A stretch of 64,000 nt of DNA from Prochlorococcus marinus CUG1417 (GCF_017695975.1 NZ_JAAORN010000001.1:62001-126000), one strand, 5' to 3'. Shown: positions 28,234 to 36,063, numbered from the stretch's first letter. Program-made: numbers and translations. The notes: generated from the sequence alone by a model not told the origin.

Positions 28234-29637
28234 GTGCAATTCAGAAGTCAAGTTTACAGCTTAAAAGATGCTTACAGAAAATTATCTGTACCTCAATTTA
28301 CTATCGTTACAGGGTTGGTTATTATTTTCTTCGGAACTTTAATTTTAAGTTCCCCTTTATGTTCATCTTCAAAGGTTGGTTTGTGGGAGGCATTTTTTAC
28401 ATCTACCTCTGCCATAACGGTTACTGGTTTGACCATTATTGATATTGGTGTTGATTTGAATTTCTTTGGTCAAGTTTTCTTGGCTTTTATGCTTTTATCA
28501 GGTGGTCTTGGATTGATGGCGATTACTACATTTCTACAAGGTTTCGTTGTAAAAGGGACAAAGCTAAGAACTAGATTAGATAAAGGAAAAACTCTGGATG
28601 AATTCGGAGTTGGAGGAATTGGCCGAACTTTTCAAAGCATTGCTATAACTGCGACTTGTATCATATCCTTTGGCGCAATTTTTTTATATTCTTTTGGATT
28701 TGTAGATATTCAGAATAATTGGGAAAGACTATGGTCCTCTATTTTTCACAGCATTTCTGCATATAACAATGCAGGATTTTCGTTAATGTCAAATAGTCTT
28801 CAAGACTATAGAACAAATTATTTGGTGAATAGTGTTTTTGTTTTTCTCATTGTTATGGGTGGATTGGGCTGGCGGGTTATTGATGATATTTGGAGTCATA
28901 AAAAAAATCTTTCTTATAAGAAATTAAGCCTTCATTCCAGACTAGTTATTAGGACAAGTTTGTCTCTAATATTTTTCGGATCATTAGGATTCTTTATCAC
29001 TGAATCATTGCTAAATAGTCAATTTTTTAGTGATTTAAATTTATTTGAACGTTTAATGTCATCTATCTTTGAAACAGTTAGTGCAAGAACTGCAGGCTTT
29101 ACAAATTTTCCGATTTCTTTAAACTCTATCTCAGATACCGGTCTCTTATTACTAATGACGCTTATGTTTATTGGAGCAAGTACGGGAGGTACTGGTGGAG
29201 GCATAAAAACAACTACATTTATTGCTTTAATGGCTGCAACTAGATCAACTTTAAGAGGTCAGAAAGATGTAATTATTAGCAATAGATTAATTTCAGATAA
29301 AGTTATTCTAAAGGCAGTTGGAATAACAGTTGGATCTTTGCTTTTTGTTCTTTTAATGGCAATGTTGCTAAGTACAACTAATACTTTTGTTAAAAAAGAA
29401 TCATTCACATTTCTAGAAATTCTGTTCACTTGTATCTCTGCATTTGCAACAGTTGGTTTTGATATTGGTTTAACCGCAAAATTAAATCATTTTGGTCAAT
29501 TTATTCTTATTGTGGGAATGTTTGTGGGCAGACTTGGGATCCTTTTGCTTTTAAGTGCTCTTTGGCAGGCTCTTTATAAGAGTAGAATAGATAGACAAAA
29601 GAGAATTGGCTATCCTAGGGCTGATCTATATGTTTAG
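28234..29637 (+). CDS. ktrB: Potassium uptake channel subunit KtrB (TrkH family)
   Basis: This is a 467-residue membrane protein with four pseudo-repeats of a K+-channel-like selectivity loop. The loops are visible at TSAITVTGLTIIDIG (near residue 65), YNNAGFSLMSNS, SARTAGFTNFPISL and FATVGFDIGLTAK, each with the conserved Gly. Na+-dependent K+ uptake is known for the cyanobacterial Ktr system. The GTG at 28234, 5 bases behind the SLC13 stop, is the start; the first ATG in frame is well inside. The partner ktrA follows 18 bases later. Confidence 0.92.
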   Translation: MQFRSQVYSLKDAYRKLSVPQFTIVTGLVIIFFGTLILSSPLCSSSKVGLWEAFFTSTSAITVTGLTIIDIGVDLNFFGQVFLAFMLLSGGLGLMAITTFLQGFVVKGTKLRTRLDKGKTLDEFGVGGIGRTFQSIAITATCIISFGAIFLYSFGFVDIQNNWERLWSSIFHSISAYNNAGFSLMSNSLQDYRTNYLVNSVFVFLIVMGGLGWRVIDDIWSHKKNLSYKKLSLHSRLVIRTSLSLIFFGSLGFFITESLLNSQFFSDLNLFERLMSSIFETVSARTAGFTNFPISLNSISDTGLLLLMTLMFIGASTGGTGGGIKTTTFIALMAATRSTLRGQKDVIISNRLISDKVILKAVGITVGSLLFVLLMAMLLSTTNTFVKKESFTFLEILFTCISAFATVGFDIGLTAKLNHFGQFILIVGMFVGRLGILLLLSALWQALYKSRIDRQKRIGYPRADLYV

Positions 29638-29655
29638 AATTGACTGAGTTTTATT

Positions 29656-30360
29656 ATGGCTGATTGGTGGCAGTGGTCTCAAAAGAGAGAAAATGAAGCA
29701 CTCACTTTTGCAGTTGTCGGCGTTGGAAGATTTGGAACCGCAGTTTGCAGAGAACTTATTAGTAATGGTGCAGATGTTTTGGCTGCAGATTATTCGGAAA
29801 AAGCTATTGATGATTTAAGGCAATTAGAACCTTCGATAGAAGCAAGAGTTGTAGATTGCACTGATGAAGAGTCTATGAAGGAATCGGGAATACTTGAAAT
29901 GAATACTGTTGTGGTGGGTATTAGTGAACCTATTGAAGCCAGTATTACTACAACTCTTATTGCTAAGGATAGTGAAGGTAGCAAAGTGAAAAGAGTAATA
30001 GCGAGAGCTACCAGTGACTTGCACGAAAAAATGTTAAAAAGAGTAGGTGCAGATAAAGTTGTTTTCCCATCTAGGATGCAAGGAGAAAGATTAGGTTTAG
30101 AACTAGTAAGACCAAACCTAATTGAAAGATTGGAACTAGATAATCAAACTGGTATAGATGAAATAACTGTTCCAGAAGAATTTATAGGAAGATCTTTAAG
30201 AGATTTAAATTTGAGGAAAAATTATTTAGTTAATGTTCTTGCCGCAGGACCTGCTGAAGAGTTAACAGTTAATCCTCCAGCAAAATATATTTTGGAAAGA
30301 GGAAATATTTTGGTAGTCATGGGTAAAACTGTTGATTTACAGAAATTGCCTCAAAATTAA
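29656..30360 (+). CDS. ktrA: Potassium uptake regulatory subunit KtrA (TrkA)
   Basis: KtrA is the cytoplasmic gating ring of the Ktr K+ channel. The 234 residues comprise a RCK-N Rossmann fold with FAVVGVGRFGTAVCREL, and the acidic stop of the second strand (ADYSEKAIDDL) fits ATP/NAD binding. A TrkA-C domain follows at about residues 160-230 (IDEITVPEEFIGRSLRDL). It directly follows ktrB, as expected for partners. Confidence 0.95.
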   Translation: MADWWQWSQKRENEALTFAVVGVGRFGTAVCRELISNGADVLAADYSEKAIDDLRQLEPSIEARVVDCTDEESMKESGILEMNTVVVGISEPIEASITTTLIAKDSEGSKVKRVIARATSDLHEKMLKRVGADKVVFPSRMQGERLGLELVRPNLIERLELDNQTGIDEITVPEEFIGRSLRDLNLRKNYLVNVLAAGPAEELTVNPPAKYILERGNILVVMGKTVDLQKLPQN

Positions 30361-30366
30361 TTATTT

Positions 30367-30669
30367 TTAATCAGATTTTTTGTAGTATCTAATCCTTTGA
30401 GGAGCTCTTTTTAGTCTTCTGATGCTTTGTTTTTCAAGTTCATCTCTAAATTTATCAGTATTTAAATTAGTTTCTGAAACAGGTCTTTTACTTTCTTTTT
30501 CGAAATATTTTTTTATACCTTCTTGAATTAACACCTTTGCCATATTACTTACTGTCCTAGATTCATTATCAGCCAAAATAGTTAATTGCTCACATATTAA
30601 TTCCGGAAGGACTACTTGAATTCTGGGGGATTTAGGCTTCCCATTAGTTGAGTTTTGGCGGGTAGCCAT
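30367..30669 (-). CDS. Ribbon-helix-helix (CopG-like) DNA-binding protein
   Basis: This 100-residue protein has residues about 15-55 (PRIQVVLPELICEQLTILAD, then NESRTVSNMAKVLIQEGIKKY) showing the beta-strand plus two-helix pattern of MetJ/Arc/CopG repressors. The C-terminal 40 residues are basic and end RRLKRAPQRIRYYKKSD. The gene is divergent from the 112-residue gene at 30787. The intergenic space holds a perfect 8-base inverted repeat that is a plausible operator for this protein (30700-30736). It is convergent with ktrA, 6 bases apart. Confidence 0.75.
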   Translation of the reverse strand: MATRQNSTNGKPKSPRIQVVLPELICEQLTILADNESRTVSNMAKVLIQEGIKKYFEKESKRPVSETNLNTDKFRDELEKQSIRRLKRAPQRIRYYKKSD

Positions 30670-30699
30670 GAGTCAATGTTGATAACTGTTACTTATAAG

Positions 30700-30736
30700 T
30701 ATACACAGTTAGTCAAGGATACTATCTTTGTGTATA
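30700..30736. promoter_or_regulatory. Inverted repeat, possible operator of the ribbon-helix-helix gene
   Basis: TATACACA at 30700-30707 and TGTGTATA at 30729-30736 are exact reverse complements 29 bases apart, close to three helical turns. They lie between the divergent starts of the CopG-like gene (30669) and the 112-residue gene (30787). Small dimeric ribbon-helix-helix proteins bind such paired sites cooperatively. The link to the adjacent regulator is inference. Confidence 0.4.
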
Positions 30737-30754
30737 TTATTAGTAAGGAAATTT

Positions 30755-30790
30755 ATGTCCGTATCAATTAATTGTTTTATTGTCCCATGA
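30755..30790 (+). CDS. Leader mini-ORF of 11 codons overlapping the next start
   Basis: ATG 30755 is preceded by the good ribosome site AAGGAA (30745-30750) and encodes MSVSINCFIVP before a TGA at 30788. That TGA overlaps the ATG of the 112-residue gene at 30787 in the arrangement ATGA. This is the usual geometry for translational coupling. The mini-ORF could be a translated leader, or the real gene could start at TTG 30772 instead. Confidence 0.3.
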   Translation: MSVSINCFIVP

Positions 30791-31125
30791 AAAATTCAAG
30801 AAAAATTGATTCTCCTAAAAGGTCGATAATTGATAAGCCGAAAAAAAGATTAGTTAATTCTGAATTTCACGATAGTGAAAATAGTGATGTTTTGGTATCA
30901 GCTGTAATTAGTCCATATTTATTAACTCATCTTCACCATATTCTTCAGCAATCTGAGTATTATGCTCAAAAAGATGGCAGAAAATCCCACGCAGCTAACT
31001 TTGCGAAACTAAGAAAAGTTTTATGTTTAGATGCAAGAAGTATGGCTGATGCTTCTGCAAAAGAGATAAAAGATGTGGATAATGATTTATCTAATAATAA
31101 ATATAATGAACAAAATGTAGCTTGA
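30787..31125 (+). CDS. Conserved hypothetical protein, 112 residues
   Basis: No family was recognised. The first 40 residues are basic and polar (MKNSRKIDSPKRSIIDKPKKRL), then a helical core HLHHILQQSEYYAQKDGRKS and ANFAKLRKVLCLDARSMAD, and an Asn/Asp-rich tail. It looks soluble with a histidine- and tyrosine-rich helix. A frame extension to TTG 30772 would add 5 residues, but the ATG at 30787 overlaps the stop of the leader mini-ORF. The gene is divergent from the ribbon-helix-helix gene and 34 bases ahead of the Nif11-like gene. Confidence 0.6.
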   Translation: MKNSRKIDSPKRSIIDKPKKRLVNSEFHDSENSDVLVSAVISPYLLTHLHHILQQSEYYAQKDGRKSHAANFAKLRKVLCLDARSMADASAKEIKDVDNDLSNNKYNEQNVA

Positions 31126-31159
31126 AGTAATAATCTATTAATAAATAGATTTTAAAAAC

Positions 31160-31390
31160 ATGTCTAGTAATGCTGAAAAGCTCTATAAATTAATAGCCAA
31201 CGATTCCAAAAAGAAACAAAGTCTGTTTATGACAGCCTTAACTAATCCAAAAAAAGCCTTAGATAAAATATGCGATATTGGCAACGAGTTAAATATTTCT
31301 GTGACTAAAGAAGAGGTTATTGAATATTTGAGCACTATTGATGATGAGGCAACTAAAATGTGGTTAATCAAGGCGCGAGGAGGTCTTTAG
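31160..31390 (+). CDS. Nif11-like leader-peptide-domain protein ending in Gly-Gly-Leu
   Basis: This 76-residue protein resembles the N11P/Nif11 leader of class II lanthipeptide precursors, including Prochlorococcus prochlorosins. Helical LYKLIANDSKKKQSLF and NPKKALDKICDIGNELNISV precede the VTKEEVIEYLSTIDDEATK region, and the chain ends KARGGL. In prochlorosins the leader ends in a double-glycine-type site followed by a Cys-rich core. Here the gene stops one residue after the Gly-Gly and only one Cys is present, so no core exists. It could be a stand-alone leader-like domain with another role. I judge the similarity by eye, so the family call is moderate. Confidence 0.55.
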   Translation: MSSNAEKLYKLIANDSKKKQSLFMTALTNPKKALDKICDIGNELNISVTKEEVIEYLSTIDDEATKMWLIKARGGL

Positions 31391-31544
31391 AAAAAGGTTT
31401 CGAATAATTATTATTTTGATTTGGAATAGGTTTTATTCTTTTGTTGTAGCCACCCCCTCCAGCCAAAGTCCAAAAAAACCAATAACTTGGAATTGCAAGA
31501 GCTGCAGCTATGAAAATCACTGCAATTTGTTCTATTCTTTTCAT
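31368..31544 (-). CDS. Small one-helix membrane protein, 58 residues
   Basis: ATG 31544 to TGA at 31368. The product begins MKRIEQIAVIFIAAALAIPS, followed by YWFFWTLAGGGGYNK: one membrane helix and a Gly-rich turn, then a basic, Asn-rich tail. Its last 23 bases overlap the end of the convergent Nif11-like gene. It fills the 225-base gap before the ABC-F gene and has a normal coding look. No family was recognised; the size and topology fit small photosynthetic or respiratory complex subunits, but I cannot name one. Confidence 0.55.
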   Translation of the reverse strand: MKRIEQIAVIFIAAALAIPSYWFFWTLAGGGGYNKRIKPIPNQNNNYSKPFSKDLLAP

Positions 31545-31615
31545 AATTTAATTTTATTCCACAAAATATTTTTTAGTAAATAAGCCACAGATTTTGTAAA
31601 TTCTATTTTAAAACA

Positions 31616-33244
31616 GTGATTAGATTTGAAGGTATAAGCAAAATTTATTCAACAGATGTTGTTTTAAAAAATATTAGTTGGGAGATTAAGAAAGGAGAAA
31701 AAGTTGGATTAGTTGGTTCTAATGGTGCAGGTAAATCAACTCAATTTAAGATTTTAATTGGAGAGGAAGAGCAAACAAGTGGAACGATCATCAAAGAGGG
31801 AAATCCTAAAATTGCTCATTTAAAGCAAGAGTTTGATTGTAATTTGAATTTTTCAGTGAGACAGGAATTAGAAAGTTCTTTTAAAGATATACAAGTTGTT
31901 GCTTTAAAACTTTTAGAAATTGAGAATAAAATGAAATCATTGGATATAAAAAAAAATTCCGAAGAACTTGAAATATTTGTAAATGAACTCGCAAAATATC
32001 AAGCAAAATTTGAAGCTTTAGGTGGTTATAAAATGCAATCTGATGTGGAAAAAATATTACCAAAATTAGGCTTTTCTATAGAAGATGCTGATAAATTAGT
32101 TGGCAATTTCTCAGGTGGTTGGCAGATGAAAGTTGCACTTGGAAAAATAATCTTACAAAAACCTGATTTACTTTTACTGGATGAACCAACTAATCATTTA
32201 GATTTAGAGACTATTTTTTGGCTGGAAGAATATCTATCATCGCTTAAAATTGCAGTTATAATAATTAGCCATGATAGATATTTCTTAGATAAATTATGTA
32301 AAAAAATAATTTTTGTAGATAGAGGAACATCTGAAACATATAATGGGAACTATTCTTTTTTTGTCGAACAGAAATCTTTAAATGAAGAATCTCAAAATAA
32401 GGCATATCAATTACAACAAAAAGAAATTGAGTTACAGAAGCTGTATATAGATAGATTTAGAGCTAGTGCAACTAGAAGTTCTCAAGCAAAGAGTAGAGAA
32501 AAACAATTAAAAAAGATTTCTAAAATTGAGGCCCCTAAAGCAAAATCAAAAAGTCCTGTTTTTAATTTTCCAGAGTGCCCTCGCTCAGGAAAATTGGTTC
32601 TTAATATCAAAAATTTGTCTCATAGTTTCGAGGATAAAATTCTTTTTTTAGATATTAATTTAAAGATTTCTTCGGGGGAGAAAATAGCAATATTGGGACC
32701 TAATGGTTGCGGCAAATCTACATTGCTTAAAATTATTATGAAAAAAATATCTCCTGAAATTGGAGAAATTAATCTTGGTAAACATAATATAATTTCAAGC
32801 TATTATGAACAGAATCAGGCTGAAGCACTTTCACTTGAAGAAAGGGTTATTGATTTGATATGTAATAAGTCTCCAGAATGGTCCCAAAAAAAAGTTAGAA
32901 CATTCTTAGGGGGTTTTGGCTTTCAAAATGAAGCTGTATTTAAATATATTAAACAACTCAGTGGGGGAGAAAAGGCAAGATTAGCTTTGGCGCTCATGAT
33001 TATTAATCCTAGTAATTTCCTCCTTTTGGACGAACCAACTAATCATTTGGATCTGCAATCTAAGGAAAACTTAGAATTAGCAATTAAAAATTATAAAGGT
33101 TCATTATTAATCATTTCTCATGATCGGTATTTTATTTCAAAGGTTGCAAATAGAATTATTGAAATTAAAGATTCAAAGTTATTTTCATATGATGGTAACT
33201 ACCAATATTATTTAGAAAAAAATAAAAAACAAAAATATTTGTAA
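31616..33244 (+). CDS. ABC-F family ATPase (Uup/EttA-like)
   Basis: This is a 542-residue soluble protein with two ABC ATPase domains and no membrane segments, the ABC-F layout whose members act on ribosomes or in translation and antibiotic protection. Domain 1 has Walker A VGSNGAGKST and signature FSGGWQMKVALGK. The linker with positively charged coiled-coil helix is at about residues 255-310 (RFRASATRSSQAKSREKQLK). Domain 2 has [13 protein letters not shown] and LSGGEKARLALAL. Both domains have LLLDEPTNHLDL. The start is GTG 31616. Confidence 0.9.
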   Translation: MIRFEGISKIYSTDVVLKNISWEIKKGEKVGLVGSNGAGKSTQFKILIGEEEQTSGTIIKEGNPKIAHLKQEFDCNLNFSVRQELESSFKDIQVVALKLLEIENKMKSLDIKKNSEELEIFVNELAKYQAKFEALGGYKMQSDVEKILPKLGFSIEDADKLVGNFSGGWQMKVALGKIILQKPDLLLLDEPTNHLDLETIFWLEEYLSSLKIAVIIISHDRYFLDKLCKKIIFVDRGTSETYNGNYSFFVEQKSLNEESQNKAYQLQQKEIELQKLYIDRFRASATRSSQAKSREKQLKKISKIEAPKAKSKSPVFNFPECPRSGKLVLNIKNLSHSFEDKILFLDINLKISSGEKIAILGPNGCGKSTLLKIIMKKISPEIGEINLGKHNIISSYYEQNQAEALSLEERVIDLICNKSPEWSQKKVRTFLGGFGFQNEAVFKYIKQLSGGEKARLALALMIINPSNFLLLDEPTNHLDLQSKENLELAIKNYKGSLLIISHDRYFISKVANRIIEIKDSKLFSYDGNYQYYLEKNKKQKYL

Positions 33245-33386
33245 TTAAAAAGTAATTATATTTGAAAGAAATTTGATTCCTTTTAATAAAGTTTACATTT
33301 GGCTAAGCATGATCACTCATTTATCTTTACATAGTTTACCTTCCTTGATTAGTCTAAAAATACAAAAATAAGTTTTAATAATTTTC

Positions 33387-33530
33387 ATGAAAAATTACGA
33401 TTTCCCAGAAAAAAAGTTTCAAATTTCTGATCCTATTGAAAGTTATTTTGAATGCATTGCTACCTGTGATATCAGTGATGGTATATGTATTTCTAGGTGT
33501 GTAGAAATACTTAAAAAGAATGAAAGTTAA
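33387..33530 (+). CDS. Twin CX3C small cysteine protein, 47 residues
   Basis: ATG 33387 to TAA 33530, just upstream of the convergent htrA stop at 33536. The product MKNYDFPEKKFQISDPIESY is followed by Cys23-x3-Cys27, six residues, Cys34-x3-Cys38 and a basic end. Twin CX3C pairs usually hold two helices in a hairpin by two disulfides, or bind a metal. It has no signal peptide. The motif arrangement and lack of other coding explanations support a real gene, although no function is known. Confidence 0.65.
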   Translation: MKNYDFPEKKFQISDPIESYFECIATCDISDGICISRCVEILKKNES

Positions 33531-33535
33531 ATCTT

Positions 33536-34657
33536 TTAGTTATTTTGTAGATTAGTTATATCAGTGGGTATTACTTTTAATTTAATAAATTGATTTCTAC
33601 GTTTCAATAATATATTTACTTGTTTATTGACACCGTTTTTACTTATTTGATCAATAACGTCTGATGCGGTTTCAATATCTTTATTGCCTACTTTTATTAA
33701 AATGTCATCTAACTTGATTCCACTTTTTTCAGCTGGACTGTTCGGCACTACATATCCAACTTTTACCACATTATTTGTTTTTTCAGAATTCCTCTCTTCT
33801 ATTAGGCTAATCCCGATCATAGGATGTATTACTTTTCCATTTTTTATAAGTTGATAGGCGATTTCCTTAGCTTTATTAATTGGGATTGCGAAGCTTAAGC
33901 CAGCGCCTGGACCTGATCTTATCAAGGTATTAATACCAATTACTTCACCATCGCTATTCAATAGTGGACCTCCAGAATTTCCAGGATTAATAGCAGCGTC
34001 TGTTTGTATCAGTTCTAGTTTTTTATCATAAATTCCTAATTGAGCAACGTTTCTATTTAGATTACTAATAATACCAAGAGTAACTGTATTTTCTAATCCG
34101 AATGGATTTCCAACTGCTATAGCCCAATCACCAACTTTAATCTTTGAAGAATCTCCCAATTTTGCTTTTGGCCAAGGTCCTTTCCCTTCAATCTTTAGCA
34201 CAGCTAAATCAGTAAAAAAGTCTTGCCCTATAAGTTTTGCGTTTAATTTTTTGCCATTGGTTAAACCAACTATCACCTTATCTGATCCATTTACAACATG
34301 AGCATTTGTCATTACAATCCCATCAGCAAATATAAATCCACTTCCTTGGTTTTGCTCTATCCTTGGTCGATTGTCATTAGGTAAATCTAATCCAAAAAAT
34401 CTTTCAAAATATGGGTCTAGAAATAGTTGAGAATTGCTTGGAAAATTTCTTTTTTTAATATATCTTTGAGTATCAATTGTCACCACAGCTGCACCCGTCT
34501 TTTCTACAGCTTTAGTTATGAAAGATTTGTTTGAATATAAATTAACTTCATTAATTTTTGGTTTACTTACTGGTTGGGATATTACTTTTGCAGGACATGT
34601 AATGCCCACTGAACTTAATGAGGCAAATAGTAAAAGCTTCTGGATGTAACTTTTCAA
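33536..34657 (-). CDS. htrA: HtrA/Deg family serine protease with one PDZ domain
   Basis: This is a 373-residue secreted trypsin-like protease for damaged proteins. A signal peptide is visible (MKSYIQKLLLFASLSSVGIT). The triad is His in MTNAHVVNG near residue 119, Asp in FFTDLAVLKI near 149 and Ser in NPGNSGGPLL near 226. One PDZ domain covers about residues 270-360 (GYVVPNSPAEKSGIKLDDIL). This matches cyanobacterial HhoA/HhoB/HtrA, which are not separable from this sequence. It is expected in the thylakoid lumen, periplasm or outer membrane. Confidence 0.92.
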   Translation of the reverse strand: MKSYIQKLLLFASLSSVGITCPAKVISQPVSKPKINEVNLYSNKSFITKAVEKTGAAVVTIDTQRYIKKRNFPSNSQLFLDPYFERFFGLDLPNDNRPRIEQNQGSGFIFADGIVMTNAHVVNGSDKVIVGLTNGKKLNAKLIGQDFFTDLAVLKIEGKGPWPKAKLGDSSKIKVGDWAIAVGNPFGLENTVTLGIISNLNRNVAQLGIYDKKLELIQTDAAINPGNSGGPLLNSDGEVIGINTLIRSGPGAGLSFAIPINKAKEIAYQLIKNGKVIHPMIGISLIEERNSEKTNNVVKVGYVVPNSPAEKSGIKLDDILIKVGNKDIETASDVIDQISKNGVNKQVNILLKRRNQFIKLKVIPTDITNLQNN

Positions 34658-34829
34658 TTGTGAATTTCTTATGTTCTTCGAGAGATTAATACACCAAATC
34701 AGTGTAGCCTAAATATAACTACTAAATAAATTAATTGAATATAGAGAATAATTTATTAACTTAAAATAGCTAAATTTATTTTTTTCGGGCTATGATATTA
34801 AAAGTATAAATCACTAATCTATAAGTTCG

Positions 34830-35093
34830 ATGACCATCCTATTTCCAATCATATATTCTGCAGCCTTAACTTATTTAGTTTGGAAAGCTTTTAAAGTAAT
34901 GTCTAATGGTTGGGGTATATCCGATAATAAAAATAAAAGTTTTAGCACTTCCAGTTTTAAACAAAAAAAGTACACAATACATCCAGAACTTTTAGATAAA
35001 TCAGGAAACATAACAGAAGAGGAACTATTAACAGTAAGATTTTCGAATGATAATGACTCTACATTAGAAGAAAAAGGTTCAACAACTGATTAA
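34830..35093 (+). CDS. DUF2973 family protein
   Basis: This is an 87-residue protein with one membrane helix at the start (ILFPIIYSAALTYLVWKAF) and a soluble tail YTIHPELLDKSGNITEEELL, the stretch that defines DUF2973 in cyanobacteria. The order is like that of small thylakoid-associated proteins; function is unknown. The gene is 172 bases downstream of and divergent from htrA, and 23 bases ahead of the next gene on the same strand. Confidence 0.75.
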   Translation: MTILFPIIYSAALTYLVWKAFKVMSNGWGISDNKNKSFSTSSFKQKKYTIHPELLDKSGNITEEELLTVRFSNDNDSTLEEKGSTTD

Positions 35094-35116
35094 TCAAATT
35101 ACATTTAAGGAAAAAA

Positions 35117-35500
35117 TTGGAATTAAGAACAAAAATCGTCTCAGCGGTCATAAGATCTCTCAAATTACCTCCAAGGTTTCGATTAAAAATGGTCAAAGAA
35201 GATCCTGTTAGGCTTGAATTAAGTCTTACCCCTTCATATGGTAAAAATCCAATTATTGTTGGATTAGTAGAATCTTTAGATCTAGTTGCTCGAAGAGATA
35301 GAGAGGGCAGAATACCTAGAGATTTGCAAGGGACTTGGGATTGGACAGTAAGGCATGGGAAAATTAGTACTGGAGGATGGAATCCAATGCTTAAAGAAGC
35401 TTTGCAAACAATGTTTGATACAGGATTGCCAGCAATTGTATATGAGGAATTAACTGGAGATGAGTATAGACCTGTTGATGGTGTTAGGCATGTTAAATAA
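35117..35500 (+). CDS. Conserved hypothetical protein, 127 residues, TTG start
   Basis: No family was recognised. The start is TTG 35117 with a good TAAGGA ribosome site six bases upstream. The protein is soluble and beta-rich by eye, with PSYGKNPIIVGLVESLDLVA, RREGRIP-like RDREGRIPRDLQGTWDWTVR and a C-terminal LTGDEYRPVDGVRHVK. Strong internal motifs such as GTWDWTVRHG suggest a conserved family. It sits directly downstream of the DUF2973 gene and upstream of a small hli gene. Confidence 0.65.
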   Translation: MELRTKIVSAVIRSLKLPPRFRLKMVKEDPVRLELSLTPSYGKNPIIVGLVESLDLVARRDREGRIPRDLQGTWDWTVRHGKISTGGWNPMLKEALQTMFDTGLPAIVYEELTGDEYRPVDGVRHVK

Positions 35501-35567
35501 TTAATTTATTATTTTTCATAAATTCTTCCCAAAAACGTTAAAATAATCTATATATCTGTAGTGAACC

Positions 35568-35714
35568 ATGAATGATGAAAATCAGACAAGATTCGGATTC
35601 GTAAATTTTGCTGAAACTTGGAATGGCCGTATGGCAATGATGGGTATTTTAATTGGCCTTGGTACTGAATTAATTACTGGGCAAAGTATCCTAAGACAAA
35701 TTGGAATTGGTTAG
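35568..35714 (+). CDS. hli: High-light-inducible protein (Hli), minimal 48-residue form
   Basis: ATG 35568 to TAG 35714. The product MNDENQTRFGFVNFAETWNG leads into the Hli chlorophyll-binding motif AETWNGRMAMMGILIGLGTE, with the Glu, Asn and Arg expected, and one membrane helix. It is a minimal one-helix Hli, unlike the longer one at 7236. It should act at photosystems during light stress. It lies convergently 3 bases from the zinc-ribbon gene stop. Confidence 0.92.
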   Translation: MNDENQTRFGFVNFAETWNGRMAMMGILIGLGTELITGQSILRQIGIG

Positions 35715-35717
35715 GTT

Positions 35718-36059
35718 TTATTTTATTTCTTCTGCCTTTACCTCTACGGTACTTTCACTTGGTTTTTGATCTAATTTATCTTTTTTGTTAATATTTTCTA
35801 AATCTGCACCACAGTTCATGCAGATTTCATTCAAACCTAGGGATATTGCACCGCAGTTACTACAGGTATTTATTTTTGACTTGTAATAATTAAAACCTAG
35901 AAACACTAGAACTAATAATAATAAAGGTATTAGAAATAAAAGTAATATTATGTTGCCAAGAAAGCTAATTAAAAAGTTTATTCCAACAAATGGAACAACT
36001 AAAAGTAATATCAAGAAATAAGTAATTAAATTTTTATTAGCTTTAAGAAAATAGTTCAC
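35718..36059 (-). CDS. Membrane protein with C-terminal zinc-ribbon
   Basis: This is a 113-residue protein with two to three N-terminal hydrophobic helices (ITYFLILLLVVPFVGINFLI, and a Leu-rich IILLLFLIPLLLLVLVFLGF) and a cytoplasmic-type CSNCGA-x8-CMNCGADL zinc ribbon (four Cys) near residues 66-85, then an acidic tail. The ribbon binds metal or mediates protein contact. It starts just 4 bases downstream of the brkB-like gene stop, so they form a pair on the minus strand. Function is unknown. Confidence 0.65.
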   Translation of the reverse strand: MNYFLKANKNLITYFLILLLVVPFVGINFLISFLGNIILLLFLIPLLLLVLVFLGFNYYKSKINTCSNCGAISLGLNEICMNCGADLENINKKDKLDQKPSESTVEVKAEEIK

Positions 36060-36063
36060 AATT

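Noticed and set aside
33310-33372. 20-codon ORF before the twin CX3C gene
   Set aside because: MITHLSLHSLPSLISLKIQK is a low-information frame without a ribosome site.
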